Position numbers and translations under genes: made by a program
The notes under the pieces: model-generated
Databases searched by the model: none
Told to the model about the DNA's origin: nothing
Seen by the model: only the letters and a program-made list of their open reading frames with translations
In this document: piece by piece, positions 8,901 through 17,575 of the stretch
Position numbering within the stretch: the stretch's first letter is position 1
How the letters are laid out: each line of letters opens with the position of its first letter
Source: Bacteroides nordii WAL 11050 = JCM 12987
GTDB taxonomy: Bacteria > Bacteroidota > Bacteroidia > Bacteroidales > Bacteroidaceae
Reading direction: 5' to 3'
Assembly: GCA_000613465.1 (NCBI GenBank)
Contig: BAJA01000027.1
Span: 1 to 64,000, forward strand
DNA: 64,000 nucleotides

Positions 8901-10454
8901 AAAGGGCCAAATTAGTGGTATCAAAAATACAGAAATGAGAAAAGTGATAATATTCAATGGCAAACCGATACGAACAAAATCGGTGAACTTATAATTGCCA
9001 ATACCTTGCACGATCAGGTTTGTCTGATAACCAATCGGAGTAGAGAAACTTGCCGAAGCAGCCATACAAATCACCACAAAGAAAGGCGTAGGATCAACCC
9101 CTAATTGTTGGGATATGGCCAATGCCAGCGGAAAGGCTAAAGCTGCTGCCGCATTGTTTGTGATAAGTTCCGTAAACAGATTGGTAATAATAAACAAAAT
9201 AGCCAACAAAACATGAGGTCCGTAGTTATGGCTTAAACCGATAATATAACTTGCAACTCCATCGGCTACCCCCGAATTTACCATTGCTTTACTGATAGCA
9301 AAAGCACAGGCAATAGTAATCAGGATATCCCACGAAATATATTTGGTATATTTACGGGCAGGAAATATTTTGGTCCATGCCATGATGATGGTAGTCACAG
9401 AAACAAAAAAGAACATATCCAGCTTGATATTAGGAAACATCTCCTGTGTCACCGGCAATTCACCGACCGTAGCACCCAGAATCATCAGAATGAGCAGAAT
9501 CAAGGCAAACCAACGTTTCTTCTTACCCGGCACCGGCTCAGTATCTTTTCCGTTGGCAAGCATCACAAAGACAGAAGACTCTCCCCAGGTAGGAATAAAA
9601 GTATCGTCGGCCATTACCACTAATGTATCGCCTTCGCGAAGCACAACTTCATTGAGTTTCTCTGTGATACGCTGTCCGTTGCGAGTTTTTATCTCTTTCA
9701 CTTCTGCCCCATAATGACGCTGGAAGTTGAACTCTACCAGGGTTTTGTTGATACCCGGGAAACGGGCACCCAACACTGCTTCCACGCGATGGAGGCTCTC
9801 GCCTTTTTCTTCCTCTTCATCGGGCACTGCCGTATCGGGACGTGCATCGGGAAGGAGCTTTTTAGAAAACAGGAACAAGTAGATAATCCCCGCAATGGCA
9901 ATGAATATACCCACCTTCCCTAATTCAAACATCGTGAATCCTTCATAACCTGCCTCAAGAATCATGCCGTGTACCACCAGATTGGTAGAAGTACCAATCA
10001 ACGTACAAATACCGCCCAAAATCGTGACATAAGAAAGAGGAATAAGAAACTTGGTAGCGGGAAGATGAACAGCTTGTGCCCAACGTTTGATAATAGGAGC
10101 AAATATTACTACTACAGGAGTGTTATTCAGAAAAGCCGATATAAAAGCAATAGTGGGAAGCATACGAAATTGTGCCTTAAAAACAGTAGTTTTACCTACG
10201 GGAAGCAATTTCTTGATCACCTGCCCCAAAGCCCCCGACTGGCGAACACCTTCGCTTACCAAAAAAAGCATGGCAACGGTGATCATTCCTTTATTACTAA
10301 ATCCTTCGAGCATCTCTTTCGGACTAAGGATACCCGCACAAAGAAACAGTACCACAACCGAAAAAAGCACCATACCCGGACGCATCTTATCCAATATAAG
10401 AGCAATCACCATTCCCAATAATGATAGTAGTACAAATACAATTTCAAATGTCAT
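8898..10454 (-). CDS. SLC13/DASS-family anion permease with RCK_C domain
   Basis: A 518-residue inner-membrane transporter with 11-13 hydrophobic segments arranged in two repeats. The inner part (residues about 200-300) contains a soluble domain with GTLVVMADDTFIP, typical of TrkA-C/RCK_C insertions in SLC13-type permeases. Conserved SLC13 segments AFLNNTPVVVIFAPII and ITNNAAAALAFPLA, with the NxP-like Na+ and anion sites, are visible. Because it lies between cysQ and cysC it is most probably the sulfate importer for this operon; the family also includes dicarboxylate carriers, so substrate is inferred from context. Confidence 0.88.
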   Translation of the reverse strand: MTFEIVFVLLSLLGMVIALILDKMRPGMVLFSVVVLFLCAGILSPKEMLEGFSNKGMITVAMLFLVSEGVRQSGALGQVIKKLLPVGKTTVFKAQFRMLPTIAFISAFLNNTPVVVIFAPIIKRWAQAVHLPATKFLIPLSYVTILGGICTLIGTSTNLVVHGMILEAGYEGFTMFELGKVGIFIAIAGIIYLFLFSKKLLPDARPDTAVPDEEEEKGESLHRVEAVLGARFPGINKTLVEFNFQRHYGAEVKEIKTRNGQRITEKLNEVVLREGDTLVVMADDTFIPTWGESSVFVMLANGKDTEPVPGKKKRWFALILLILMILGATVGELPVTQEMFPNIKLDMFFFVSVTTIIMAWTKIFPARKYTKYISWDILITIACAFAISKAMVNSGVADGVASYIIGLSHNYGPHVLLAILFIITNLFTELITNNAAAALAFPLALAISQQLGVDPTPFFVVICMAASASFSTPIGYQTNLIVQGIGNYKFTDFVRIGLPLNIITFLISVFLIPLIWPF

Positions 10455-10470
10455 AATCAGTACAAATCAA

Positions 10471-11295
10471 TTAGTGATTTACTCTTTTTCTCTCTACAAT
10501 AAACCAGGGATTCAACAGGTTTTCTTTGTTGTATTGTAATGGCAACGCTTCGCCAGCCTGATAAATTTCCATTCCTGCTGCACGCGCGATAGCATGTCCG
10601 GCAGCTGTATCCCACTCCATAGTCGGAGCAAAACGAGGATATACATCTGCTTTCCCTTCGGCAACCAAACATATTTTTATGGAACTTCCGCTCGATATCA
10701 GCTCTACTTCTTCGTACTGTTGCTTCATTTCACCAATATAGGTTTCTGTTTCCGGGGTTAAATGAGAGCGGGAAGCTACAATAACAAAACGCTTGCGTGG
10801 TTCGTCTATCGGCAAACGTACAGAAAAGTTAATCAACTCTTCCAAAGAGGCAGAATCGCCCAAAGCCGTGATTCCGGATAGTTTGAATGCCCCTAGTGAT
10901 TCGGATGCAAAGTAAAGTTCCTGCTTCACAGGTAGATAAATGACTCCCATCACAGGAATGCCATCGTGCACCAGTGCTATATTGACAGTAAATTCTCCAT
11001 TACGCTTTATGAATTCTTTCGTTCCGTCCAGTGGATCGACAATCCAAAGCGTACTCCAATTCTTTCGCATGGCATACTCCATATGCTTACCCTCTTCGCT
11101 CAACAGCGGGAAAGGAGTTTCCTGAAGAATCGTAGCAATCGTTTCATGCGCTTTACGGTCGGCAATGGTTAAGGGGGAATTATCGGCTTTTCTCTCTATC
11201 TCAAAATCCGATGCCGGATCATTATAGATAGAAAGTATCTTCTCGCCTGCTCTCAGGGCCGCGTCAACAGCAACAAACAAATATTTCTGTTCCAT
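10471..11295 (-). CDS. cysQ: 3'(2'),5'-bisphosphate nucleotidase
   Basis: Hydrolyses PAP, the product left after PAPS-dependent sulfonation, and so relieves product inhibition. The 274-residue protein has the inositol-monophosphatase-fold metal motifs LLSEEG (residues about 63-68), WIVDPLDGTKEFIKRNGEF and the C-terminal MEWDTAAGHAI. It is the first gene of the minus-strand operon, 16 bases before the permease gene, with a promoter-like sequence upstream. Having a PAP phosphatase, PAPS synthesis and a sulfotransferase in one unit suggests dedicated sulfonation rather than only cysteine synthesis. Confidence 0.95.
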   Translation of the reverse strand: MEQKYLFVAVDAALRAGEKILSIYNDPASDFEIERKADNSPLTIADRKAHETIATILQETPFPLLSEEGKHMEYAMRKNWSTLWIVDPLDGTKEFIKRNGEFTVNIALVHDGIPVMGVIYLPVKQELYFASESLGAFKLSGITALGDSASLEELINFSVRLPIDEPRKRFVIVASRSHLTPETETYIGEMKQQYEEVELISSGSSIKICLVAEGKADVYPRFAPTMEWDTAAGHAIARAAGMEIYQAGEALPLQYNKENLLNPWFIVERKRVNH

Positions 11296-11358
11296 CTTGT
11301 TATATAATTATAGCCCTGTTTCCAACAAGGCGTAATAACCCATTGATATAATGAGCTA

Positions 11359-11387
11359 CAAAAGTAAAAACTTTATCTTCTCTCAAA
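11359..11387 (-). promoter_or_regulatory. Promoter of the cysQ-to-sulfotransferase operon
   Basis: On the minus strand TACTTTTG (plus 11359-11366) fits TAnnTTTG, with TTTG (plus 11384-11387) 17 bases upstream. It lies about 65 bases before the cysQ ATG. Confidence 0.5.
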
Positions 11388-11448
11388 GTTTCCGCACTAT
11401 CATTTATAACTTCTTTTAGCAATAGCGCTAATATTACTAAAAAAAAAA

Positions 11449-11617
11449 TTCACCACAGAGAACACGGAGAGCACAGAGGTATTATTTTCTCTGATGAAAT
11501 GCAGATGAACGCAGATTTTCGCAAATACACAAATGTGAAAAAAAGAAGACCCGTACTTTAATCTGCGTTTTATCCGGATAATAAAGCTCCGTGTCCTCTG
11601 CGTCCTCTGTAGTGAAA
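11449..11617. repeat. Nested intergenic palindrome of the CACAGAG/CGCAGATT type
   Basis: Outer arms TTCACCACAGAG and ACACGGAG (11449-11468) pair with CTCCGTGT and CTCTGTAGTGAA (11587-11617); inner GAACGCAGATT (about 11507-11517) pairs with AATCTGCGTTT (about 11560-11570). The same layout recurs at 57028-57225. Together with the terminator at 11634-11663 this fills the 418-base gap between cysQ and the SPOR lipoprotein gene. Confidence 0.85.
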
Positions 11618-11633
11618 TACCAAACCTATATTA

Positions 11634-11663
11634 CAAAAAGGCAGCAACTTCCCAGCTACTGCC
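11634..11663 (-). terminator. Terminator of the SDR/lipocalin/SPOR gene group
   Basis: On the minus strand GGCAG...CTGCC (plus 11640-11663) forms a stem followed by a run of five Ts (plus 11634-11639). A second stem, CGGAAG/CTTCCG, lies between it and the SPOR gene at 11671-11694. Confidence 0.7.
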
Positions 11664-11713
11664 CTTATTCCGGAAGGGTGCTTTCCCACTTCCGATATTA
11701 CCAAAAAGAAATA

Positions 11714-12214
11714 TTAAAATACTCTGTAAAGCAACCAGGCACCCTGGAAGTCTTTACGGTTAGGGTATTTAGCTTTGAAAGCATCACGAGCCTGTGCAGC
11801 GGCCGTTCTATCGGCAAAAGTGCTCACAATCACACGATACATAGCAGATTCTGCATTGAATGCAATAGTTGCATTGTAGCCCTCAGCATCCAAAAAGTCT
11901 TTCAGACCTTCGGCATTTGCTTTCAAACCGAAGCTACCACACACTACGCTATAATCTTTCAGGTTGTCGCCATTGCCCGAAACAACCGTTACCTTCTCCT
12001 GACGCACACCATTGGCTGCATCTGTAGCCTTCTTTACCTCTACCGGAGCTGCTACAACGGGAGTTACTTCCACCGGAGCTTCTACCTGCGGTTCGGCAAG
12101 TTCCTGCTGTTTTGCCTTTTCGTATGCTTTTTTATATGCACTTTCGCTTGATTTACAAGAAGCAAATGCCAGAACCATGCATACACTCATTCCCAATACT
12201 ACTAATTTTTTCAT
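11714..12214 (-). CDS. SPOR-domain lipoprotein
   Basis: A 166-residue lipoprotein: signal peptide ending AFASC (lipidated Cys20), an alanine/valine/proline-rich linker (residues about 40-65), then a C-terminal SPOR domain (residues about 85-166, DYSVVCGSFGLKANAEGLKD... YRVIVSTFADRTAAAQARDAFK). SPOR domains bind septal peptidoglycan lacking stem peptides, so a role at the division site or cell wall is likely. The lipocalin-like lipoprotein gene lies 31 bases upstream and may share its transcript. Confidence 0.9.
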   Translation of the reverse strand: MKKLVVLGMSVCMVLAFASCKSSESAYKKAYEKAKQQELAEPQVEAPVEVTPVVAAPVEVKKATDAANGVRQEKVTVVSGNGDNLKDYSVVCGSFGLKANAEGLKDFLDAEGYNATIAFNAESAMYRVIVSTFADRTAAAQARDAFKAKYPNRKDFQGAWLLYRVF

Positions 12215-12245
12215 AATCTATATTCTTTTAGTTAATAAATTTGCA

Positions 12246-12650
12246 TCAATACTTTCTGAAAACGGATACAATATCTTCATACCTAAGCTGAAGAGTGGAC
12301 GAAGAAAGCTCTTCAATTTGAAATGTCCGGCCCAGTTCATCCCACTGTAAATATTGCTTGCAAAGATCTATATTCTCTTCGGGGCGCAAAATAATATAAA
12401 TTTTATCATCCTGCAAAGAATAAAGTCCGAAAAAGGTGTGATACGTCTTATCTTCGAGCAAACAGATGGCCGAAAAGCTACCTTTCTGAAAATTATAAAA
12501 CACACTATCTTCCTTCTGCACAGTGCCGTCGGGAAGCTCATACCGCCTCAATTGCCACTTACCAGTCAGCTTGTCTTCATCATCCGAGCAGGAAGCCACT
12601 ATCGATAGCAACAAAGGCAAACATAAGAGATACAACCATTTCTTCATCAT
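12246..12650 (-). CDS. Small lipocalin-like lipoprotein
   Basis: A 134-residue lipoprotein with signal peptide ending IVASC (lipidated Cys21) and acidic SDDED after it. KLTGKWQLRRYELPDG near the mature N-terminus is the GxW-type opening seen in lipocalin-like small Bacteroides lipoproteins, followed by short beta strands. It resembles the DUF4847 group, from memory. The start overlaps the upstream SDR stop (ATGA), so the two are translationally coupled. Function unknown. Confidence 0.75.
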   Translation of the reverse strand: MMKKWLYLLCLPLLLSIVASCSDDEDKLTGKWQLRRYELPDGTVQKEDSVFYNFQKGSFSAICLLEDKTYHTFFGLYSLQDDKIYIILRPEENIDLCKQYLQWDELGRTFQIEELSSSTLQLRYEDIVSVFRKY

Positions 12651-13417
12651 TCTGCTTTCTTTTTATATGAGATAGTACCTGTGGCCTGATATGTAGGCAT
12701 CACTAATATCTCTGCTATTTGAATATGTTCCGGAGCCGAAGCTGCGAAATATACTGTTTCTGCAATATCATCACCTGTAAGCGGACGGATTCCTTTATAA
12801 AAATTGTCCGCAGCTTGCTTGTCGCCCCGATAACGCACTACACTAAAGTTTGTCTCTACCATCCCCGGCTTTACGTTGGTTACCCGCAACGGCGTATCCA
12901 CCAGATCGATGCGCAGTCCGTCCGAAAGGGCTTTGACTGCGGCTTTGGTAGCACAATACACACTTCCACCGGGGTAAGCGGCATCACCGGCAATAGAGCC
13001 AATATTGATAATATGTCCACGTCCGCGCTCCACCATTCCGGGAACTACCAGACGGGTTATGGCCAACAACGACTTTATATTTGTATCTATCACAATATCC
13101 CATTCGTCCAGGTTTCCTTCAAACTCTTTATCAACCCCGATAACGAGTCCGGCATTGTTTACCAGCACATCAATCGCTTTCCACGTTTCGGGCAAAGAAG
13201 CCAGTGCCTGAGTTGCAGCTTTACGGTCACGAACATCAAAAGGCAACAAGAATACGCGAACTCCATAAGTCGCTTCCAATTCGTTTTTTAACTCTTCCAG
13301 TTTTGCCACATTACGGGCATTAAGAATCAGATCTGAACCTTGCGAAGCAAACTTCCGGGCGCAACCTTCGCCTATTCCACTACTTGCTCCGGTTATAAAA
13401 ACAATCTTACCTCTCAT
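12647..13417 (-). CDS. Short-chain dehydrogenase/reductase (YdfG-like)
   Basis: A 256-residue cytoplasmic NAD(P)-dependent oxidoreductase. Classical SDR motifs: TGASSGIG for cofactor binding (residues about 9-16), NNAG (about 88-91), the catalytic Ser in IINIGSIAGDAAYPGGS and YCATK (YxxxK). Sequence style is close to YdfG, a 3-hydroxy acid dehydrogenase acting on serine/malonic semialdehyde derivatives, but substrate cannot be fixed. It heads a short minus-strand group with the lipocalin-like and SPOR lipoproteins. Confidence 0.92.
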   Translation of the reverse strand: MRGKIVFITGASSGIGEGCARKFASQGSDLILNARNVAKLEELKNELEATYGVRVFLLPFDVRDRKAATQALASLPETWKAIDVLVNNAGLVIGVDKEFEGNLDEWDIVIDTNIKSLLAITRLVVPGMVERGRGHIINIGSIAGDAAYPGGSVYCATKAAVKALSDGLRIDLVDTPLRVTNVKPGMVETNFSVVRYRGDKQAADNFYKGIRPLTGDDIAETVYFAASAPEHIQIAEILVMPTYQATGTISYKKKAE

Positions 13418-13445
13418 ATTGTTATTACTCTATAGAATTAAGCAA

Positions 13446-13453
13446 CAAAAATA
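13446..13453 (-). promoter_or_regulatory. -7 box for the SDR gene
   Basis: Minus-strand TATTTTTG fits TAnnTTTG, about 30 bases before the SDR ATG; no clear -33 element. Confidence 0.35.
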
Positions 13454-13540
13454 CGCTTTAACCTGCTATCATTCGGCCTTTCTCTTAGTTAAATAAGATT
13501 AAACCGACGATATAAAAGTATTTACCCCCACAAGTTCGCG

Positions 13541-13548
13541 TATCTTTG
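13541..13548 (+). promoter_or_regulatory. -7 box for the rhlE gene
   Basis: TATCTTTG fits the Bacteroides -7 consensus, 46 bases before the ATG. The leader contains GAGCC...GGCTC, a small stem (about 13564-13578). Confidence 0.5.
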
Positions 13549-13593
13549 CTCCATATAACATAACGAGCCGCGAGGCTCATTCAACTTTTTTAC

Positions 13594-14860
13594 ATGACAT
13601 TTGAAAATTTAAACATGATAGAGCCCATACTCAAGGCTCTGAAAGAAGAGGGTTATTCCTCTCCCACTCCCATACAAGAACAGTCAATCCCCATTTTACT
13701 TCAAGGAAAAGATTTATTAGGATGTGCACAGACCGGAACAGGAAAAACAGCTGCTTTTTCTATCCCCATTTTGCAGAAACTATATAAAACCGACCACCGC
13801 AAAGGAATAAAAGCATTGATATTAACCCCAACCCGGGAGTTGGCCATTCAAATTGGTGAATGTTTTGAGGCATATGGCAAATACACCGGACTGAAGCACA
13901 CTGTTATCTTTGGCGGAGTGGGTCAGAAACCTCAGACGGACGCATTGCGCAATGGTGTACAGATACTGGTTGCCACACCGGGACGCTTGCTGGACTTGAT
14001 AACCCAAGGTTATATATCGCTCAAAACACTGGACTTCTTCGTACTGGATGAGGCCGACCGCATGCTCGACATGGGCTTTATCCATGATATCAGACGGATA
14101 CTGAAACTCCTTCCCCAGAAGCGCCAGACGCTTTTCTTCTCGCTACTATGCCGCCGGAGATAGAGACACTGGCCAACTCAATGCTGACCCATCCGGAAAA
14201 GGTAGAGGTGACACCGGCTTCTTCTACTGTGGACACAATTTCGCAATACGTCTACTTTGTAGAGAAGAAGGAAAAGAAGGACTTATTATTGCACTTACTG
14301 AAAGACCAGTCGATTGAATCGGTGTTGATCTTCACACGTACCAAACATGGAGCCGACAAACTGGCACGCATATTGACCAAATCGGGTATACGTGCTGAGG
14401 CTATACATGGCAACAAATCGCAGAATGCACGCCAGCGTGCCCTGACGGATTTCAAAAATCATACTTTGCGCGTATTGATTGCAACGGACATTGCTGCACG
14501 TGGTATCGATGTAGATCAGTTGTCACACGTCATCAACTACGAACTACCCAATGTGCCGGAGACGTATGTACACCGCATTGGACGCACAGGACGTGCCGGA
14601 CATGATGGAATTGCGATCTCCTTCTGCGAATCGGAAGAATTACCTTACCTCAAAGATATTCAGAAGCTGATCGGGAAAACAATCCCAGTAGTCAAAGACC
14701 ATCCGTTTGTCACCACCGAAGGCGCCAAGCGCAGGAGGTGAAAACGGAAGAACTCAAAGCGAAAGCAAAAGAGAATAAAGTATACCGTGGCAGCCGCTCC
14801 AATGGAGACTTCTGGAGGCGAAAAAAACAGGCACAAAGAGGAGAACAACAGAAGAAATAA
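13594..14860 (+). CDS. rhlE: DEAD-box RNA helicase, RhlE type, two one-base deletions
   Basis: ATP-dependent RNA helicase acting in ribosome assembly or RNA turnover. Motifs in order: Q-motif PTPIQEQ, Walker A AQTGTGKT, PTRELAIQI, DEAD within LDEADRMLDMGF, SAT (restored), then the second RecA domain with FTRTKHGADKLA, IATDIAARGID and HRIGRTGRAG. The frame breaks near 14142 (restoring one G gives FFSATMPPEIETLAN) and again near 14729 (restoring one G gives GAKAQEVKTEEL). After both repairs the protein is about 422 residues and ends in a basic tail QRGEQQKK, as usual for RhlE. A terminator follows. Confidence 0.93.
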
Positions 14861-14878
14861 GATATATCCATATAAAAA

Positions 14879-14918
14879 GGCGGCCGCTTTTCCGAAAGAG
14901 AAGTGGCCGTTTTCTTTG
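14879..14918 (+). terminator. Terminator after rhlE
   Basis: CGGCCGCTTTTC pairs with GAAGTGGCCG around a short loop, followed by TTTTCTTT. Confidence 0.75.
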
Positions 14919-15019
14919 CCATCAGCCTCACCAGCATCCCCTGTGAGTTATGAGAGGATTCAGATAAAAACTCTTAAAAAAAATCCTCATCCATAGAACA
15001 TCCTATGCAATAAATGCGT

Positions 15020-15027
15020 TATATTTG
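15020..15027 (+). promoter_or_regulatory. -7 box for the YtxH-like operon
   Basis: TATATTTG fits TAnnTTTG, 29 bases before the ATG; no clear -33 element. Confidence 0.4.
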
Positions 15028-15056
15028 TAGTATTATCACTTTAAAACAGTAAAATT

Positions 15057-15263
15057 ATGAAAGGACTTAATGTATTAGCAGCTTTTTTAGGTGGTGCAGC
15101 AGTAGGCGCAGCACTTGGTATTTTGTTTGCTCCTGAAAAGGGAGAAGACACTCGTCACAAAATAGCAGAGATTCTTCGTAAAAAAGGTATCAAGCTGAAT
15201 CGCAATGAGATGGAAAACCTCGTTGACGAAATTGCAGCCGAACTAAAAGAAGTAACTGACTAA
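15057..15263 (+). CDS. YtxH-like small membrane protein
   Basis: A 68-residue protein with one N-terminal glycine/alanine-rich membrane helix (AFLGGAAVGAALGILFAPEKG, residues about 9-29) followed by a charged amphipathic tail. The GxxxGxxxGxLFAPxKG pattern is the YtxH family signature; members are linked to envelope or general stress. First of three closely spaced genes. Confidence 0.85.
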   Translation: MKGLNVLAAFLGGAAVGAALGILFAPEKGEDTRHKIAEILRKKGIKLNRNEMENLVDEIAAELKEVTD

Positions 15264-15285
15264 AAGAATCAAAAACAGAGCCACT

Positions 15286-15648
15286 ATGTTTGCAGACGAC
15301 AAAAGTATAGAAAACTTTCAACAGCTATTCTTCGAGTTCAAGAAATATCTGGAGCTCCAGAAAGAATATACCAAACTGGAATTGACGGAAAAGCTAACCA
15401 TACTTCTTTCCACCTTAATCATGGTTTTAGTACTCATTATTCTCGGCATGGTGGCCCTGTTTTATCTCTTATTCACCCTGGCCTATATCCTCGAACCGCT
15501 CGTTGGCGGACTCATGGTGAGCTTTGGCATTATTGCAGCAATCAACATCATACTCATTGCCACAGTTATTATCTTCCGCAAGAAACTTATCATTTCTCCA
15601 ATGGTAAACTTCCTTGCCGGCCTGTTTCTTAATGATTCAAAAGAATAA
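15286..15648 (+). CDS. Holin-like (Phage_holin_3_6 type) membrane protein
   Basis: A 120-residue protein with an N-terminal amphipathic, charged region (residues 1-40, EFKKYLELQKEYTKLELTEKLT) and two hydrophobic helices (about 41-68 and 73-95). This pattern fits the Phage_holin_3_6 / YqjE-like family, which despite its name is mostly chromosomal and stress-linked. It is the middle gene of a three-gene unit (22 bases after the YtxH-like gene, 3 bases before the next). Confidence 0.8.
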   Translation: MFADDKSIENFQQLFFEFKKYLELQKEYTKLELTEKLTILLSTLIMVLVLIILGMVALFYLLFTLAYILEPLVGGLMVSFGIIAAINIILIATVIIFRKKLIISPMVNFLAGLFLNDSKE

Positions 15649-15651
15649 GTT

Positions 15652-15912
15652 ATGAACAATCAGCAAGCTACCCCCCAGAAAATCACACTGGAATATATCG
15701 CCCGGCTCAAGACAGAGAAACTGGAAGAAATACGCGGACAGAAAAAAGCGATGACCCGAACGGCACAACGAATTTTTGCCCCTCTTGCTCCCGCCACCTC
15801 TCAAACAGACGCAATAATGAGATCATTCAATACAGGAATGGCCATCTTTGATGGTGTGGTAATGGGAGTGAAAATAATGAAAAAGATTCGCCGTTTTTTC
15901 AGAAAGGGATAA
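15652..15912 (+). CDS. Short basic protein, third gene of the YtxH operon
   Basis: An 86-residue, strongly basic protein (ends KIMKKIRRFFRKG) with one weakly hydrophobic segment (residues about 60-75, GMAIFDGVVMGVKIM). No family recognised. It starts 3 bases after the holin-like gene and is followed by a terminator, so it is the last gene of this small membrane-associated operon. Confidence 0.8.
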   Translation: MNNQQATPQKITLEYIARLKTEKLEEIRGQKKAMTRTAQRIFAPLAPATSQTDAIMRSFNTGMAIFDGVVMGVKIMKKIRRFFRKG

Positions 15913-15966
15913 ACAAAAACTTATTACCAAAGCAGTATTTCCTACACAGTATTTCGCTTTGCACAT

Positions 15967-15999
15967 TCACCTCCACTTTAGGGTAGAGGTGTTTTTTTG
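15967..15999 (+). terminator. Terminator of the YtxH operon
   Basis: CACCTC (15968-15973) pairs with GAGGTG (15986-15991), followed by seven Ts. Confidence 0.8.
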
Positions 16000-16028
16000 T
16001 AAAAAAAACAAGAAAGGAAGCACCTTTT

Positions 16029-16092
16029 GGAGACCACGCCCGCGCTGCATGCAGGCAACGCCTATGCTACATGTAGTGCGGGCGTAGTCTCC
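16029..16092. repeat. GC-rich palindrome (GGCGTAGTCTCC word)
   Basis: GGAGACCACGCCCGC at the left pairs, with one mismatch, with GCGGGCGTAGTCTCC at the right; the loop contains CTGCATGCAGGCAACGCC. The word GGCGTAGTCTCC recurs in a tandem array at 48041-48106. The rest of the 430-base gap up to 16341 holds two small stems (CATCAGGA/TCCTGATG at 16161-16181 and a related one near 16220) and no convincing gene. Confidence 0.75.
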
Positions 16093-16341
16093 ATGCAAAG
16101 TATTTGTCTCAAAAAACACTCCGAACAAAATACGATATTAACACTCCTTATACAAAAAATCATCAGGAAATTCTCCTGATGAAACTTCCTATGATCGCAA
16201 AATTATCATCCGACTTATCATCTGGAAATTTTCCTGATGATACACGATTTACACCTTATAAGAGAATTAAAACTATAAACAAGGGGAGTTACGCGCCTAC
16301 GCGCGAGAGCCACCCCTCGTAAGAATAAAGACTTTTTTACT

Positions 16342-17316
16342 TTAAACGTAAGTTTCGAGAATCTTCACGTTTCCTCCCTCTTCGGGAGTAATCGTTATAT
16401 TCTCTGTCGTGGCAGGAAGCAAAACTGTTTCACCGGCACAAAACGCCAGCTCGTTGCCTTCGTTGTCTGCCAATCGGCAAGAACCCTCGATGCAAATGAA
16501 AATCACGAAAGAATCCAGCTCCGAATAGTCGCAACTGATCTTTTCGGTCATGTCATACAGAGAAGTGGTGAAATAGGGACAAGCCACCAACTCCACCGGT
16601 TCGTCTTTCACAGCGTCATATTTGGTGCGATAATCATCGAGCACCTCATAGTTGATAGCTTCGCGTGCCAGGTCGGTATGCAGTTCACGCGTATTACCCT
16701 TGGCATCCTTGCGGTTGAAATCGTAAATGCGGTAAGTAATATCCGAAGTCTGCTGAATCTCTGCAATAAATGCACCTGCACCGATGCTGTGAATACGTCC
16801 TGCAGGAAGGAAGAAAACGTCACCCGGATGTATTTCATACTCTTGCAGCACATCGGTTATGGTATTGTTGAAAACACGCTCTTTGTACTCTTTCGGTGTG
16901 ATCTGTTCTGAAAATCCCGAACGGAGTTTTGCCCCCTTATCGGCATCAACAACATACCACATCTCGGTTTTTCCCATAGAATTGTGGCGTTTCTTTGCCA
17001 GTTCGTCGTTGGGGTGTACCTGAATAGAGAGATCTTGTTTAGCGTCGATGAATTTAATAAGCAAGGGAAACTTATTGCCAAAACGGGCATAGTTTTCTTC
17101 ACCAACCAGTTCTTCACGGTATTTTCTCACCATATCGATCAACGTGAATCCTTTATCGGGACCATTAGCCACCACAGATTCATTGTCTTCTACGCCGGAA
17201 ATCTCCCAGCTTTCTCCTACTCCTGTCAAGTTATCACTCAAGTGCTTGAACGGAAGGATTTTGTCGCCTCCCCAAAGTGTCTGCTTCAGGATCGGTTCAA
17301 ATTTTAACGGATACAT
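16342..17316 (-). CDS. manA: Mannose-6-phosphate isomerase, class I
   Basis: Interconverts fructose-6-phosphate and mannose-6-phosphate, supplying GDP-mannose/fucose synthesis and mannose use. The 324-residue cupin protein shows zinc ligands in QVHPND (residues about 97-102), KTEMWYV and GRIHSIGAGAFIAEIQQTSDITYRIYD, the standard ManA core. The short length is normal for Firmicutes/Bacteroidetes ManA. It is divergent from galM with about 260 bases between them. Confidence 0.95.
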   Translation of the reverse strand: MYPLKFEPILKQTLWGGDKILPFKHLSDNLTGVGESWEISGVEDNESVVANGPDKGFTLIDMVRKYREELVGEENYARFGNKFPLLIKFIDAKQDLSIQVHPNDELAKKRHNSMGKTEMWYVVDADKGAKLRSGFSEQITPKEYKERVFNNTITDVLQEYEIHPGDVFFLPAGRIHSIGAGAFIAEIQQTSDITYRIYDFNRKDAKGNTRELHTDLAREAINYEVLDDYRTKYDAVKDEPVELVACPYFTTSLYDMTEKISCDYSELDSFVIFICIEGSCRLADNEGNELAFCAGETVLLPATTENITITPEEGGNVKILETYV

Positions 17317-17371
17317 TTTGTTTTTCTGTTAATAAACTTAGATTATAATTCTTGATTTGATAATCAGAGGA

Positions 17372-17379
17372 CAAACATA
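17372..17379 (-). promoter_or_regulatory. -7 box for manA
   Basis: Minus-strand TATGTTTG fits TAnnTTTG, about 55 bases before the manA ATG. No matching -33 found. Confidence 0.35.
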
Positions 17380-17575
17380 CAAAAAATATCAAATAATACA
17401 CAGAACCGGGCGTTTTATATTAAATTCATCACCAAAATTTCATAGAATTGACACGAAAGTAAGTTTTAGCCCATGCGAAACTAAACGCTAAACTTTCCTA
17501 AATCCTCGAATAGATTTACCATGAATAATTTGGGAGTACGAAAGAATTTAGCTTTATTTGCAAGAAATTTTATAT

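Noticed and set aside
15286..15648. Holin-like gene as evidence of a prophage
   Set aside because: Neighbours are a YtxH-like protein and a helicase; no phage structural, integrase or lysis genes are present, and this family is common on chromosomes.
16104..16322. 72-residue open reading frame after the YtxH operon
   Set aside because: It runs through hairpin-rich intergenic DNA, has no recognisable start context, and its composition does not look protein-like.
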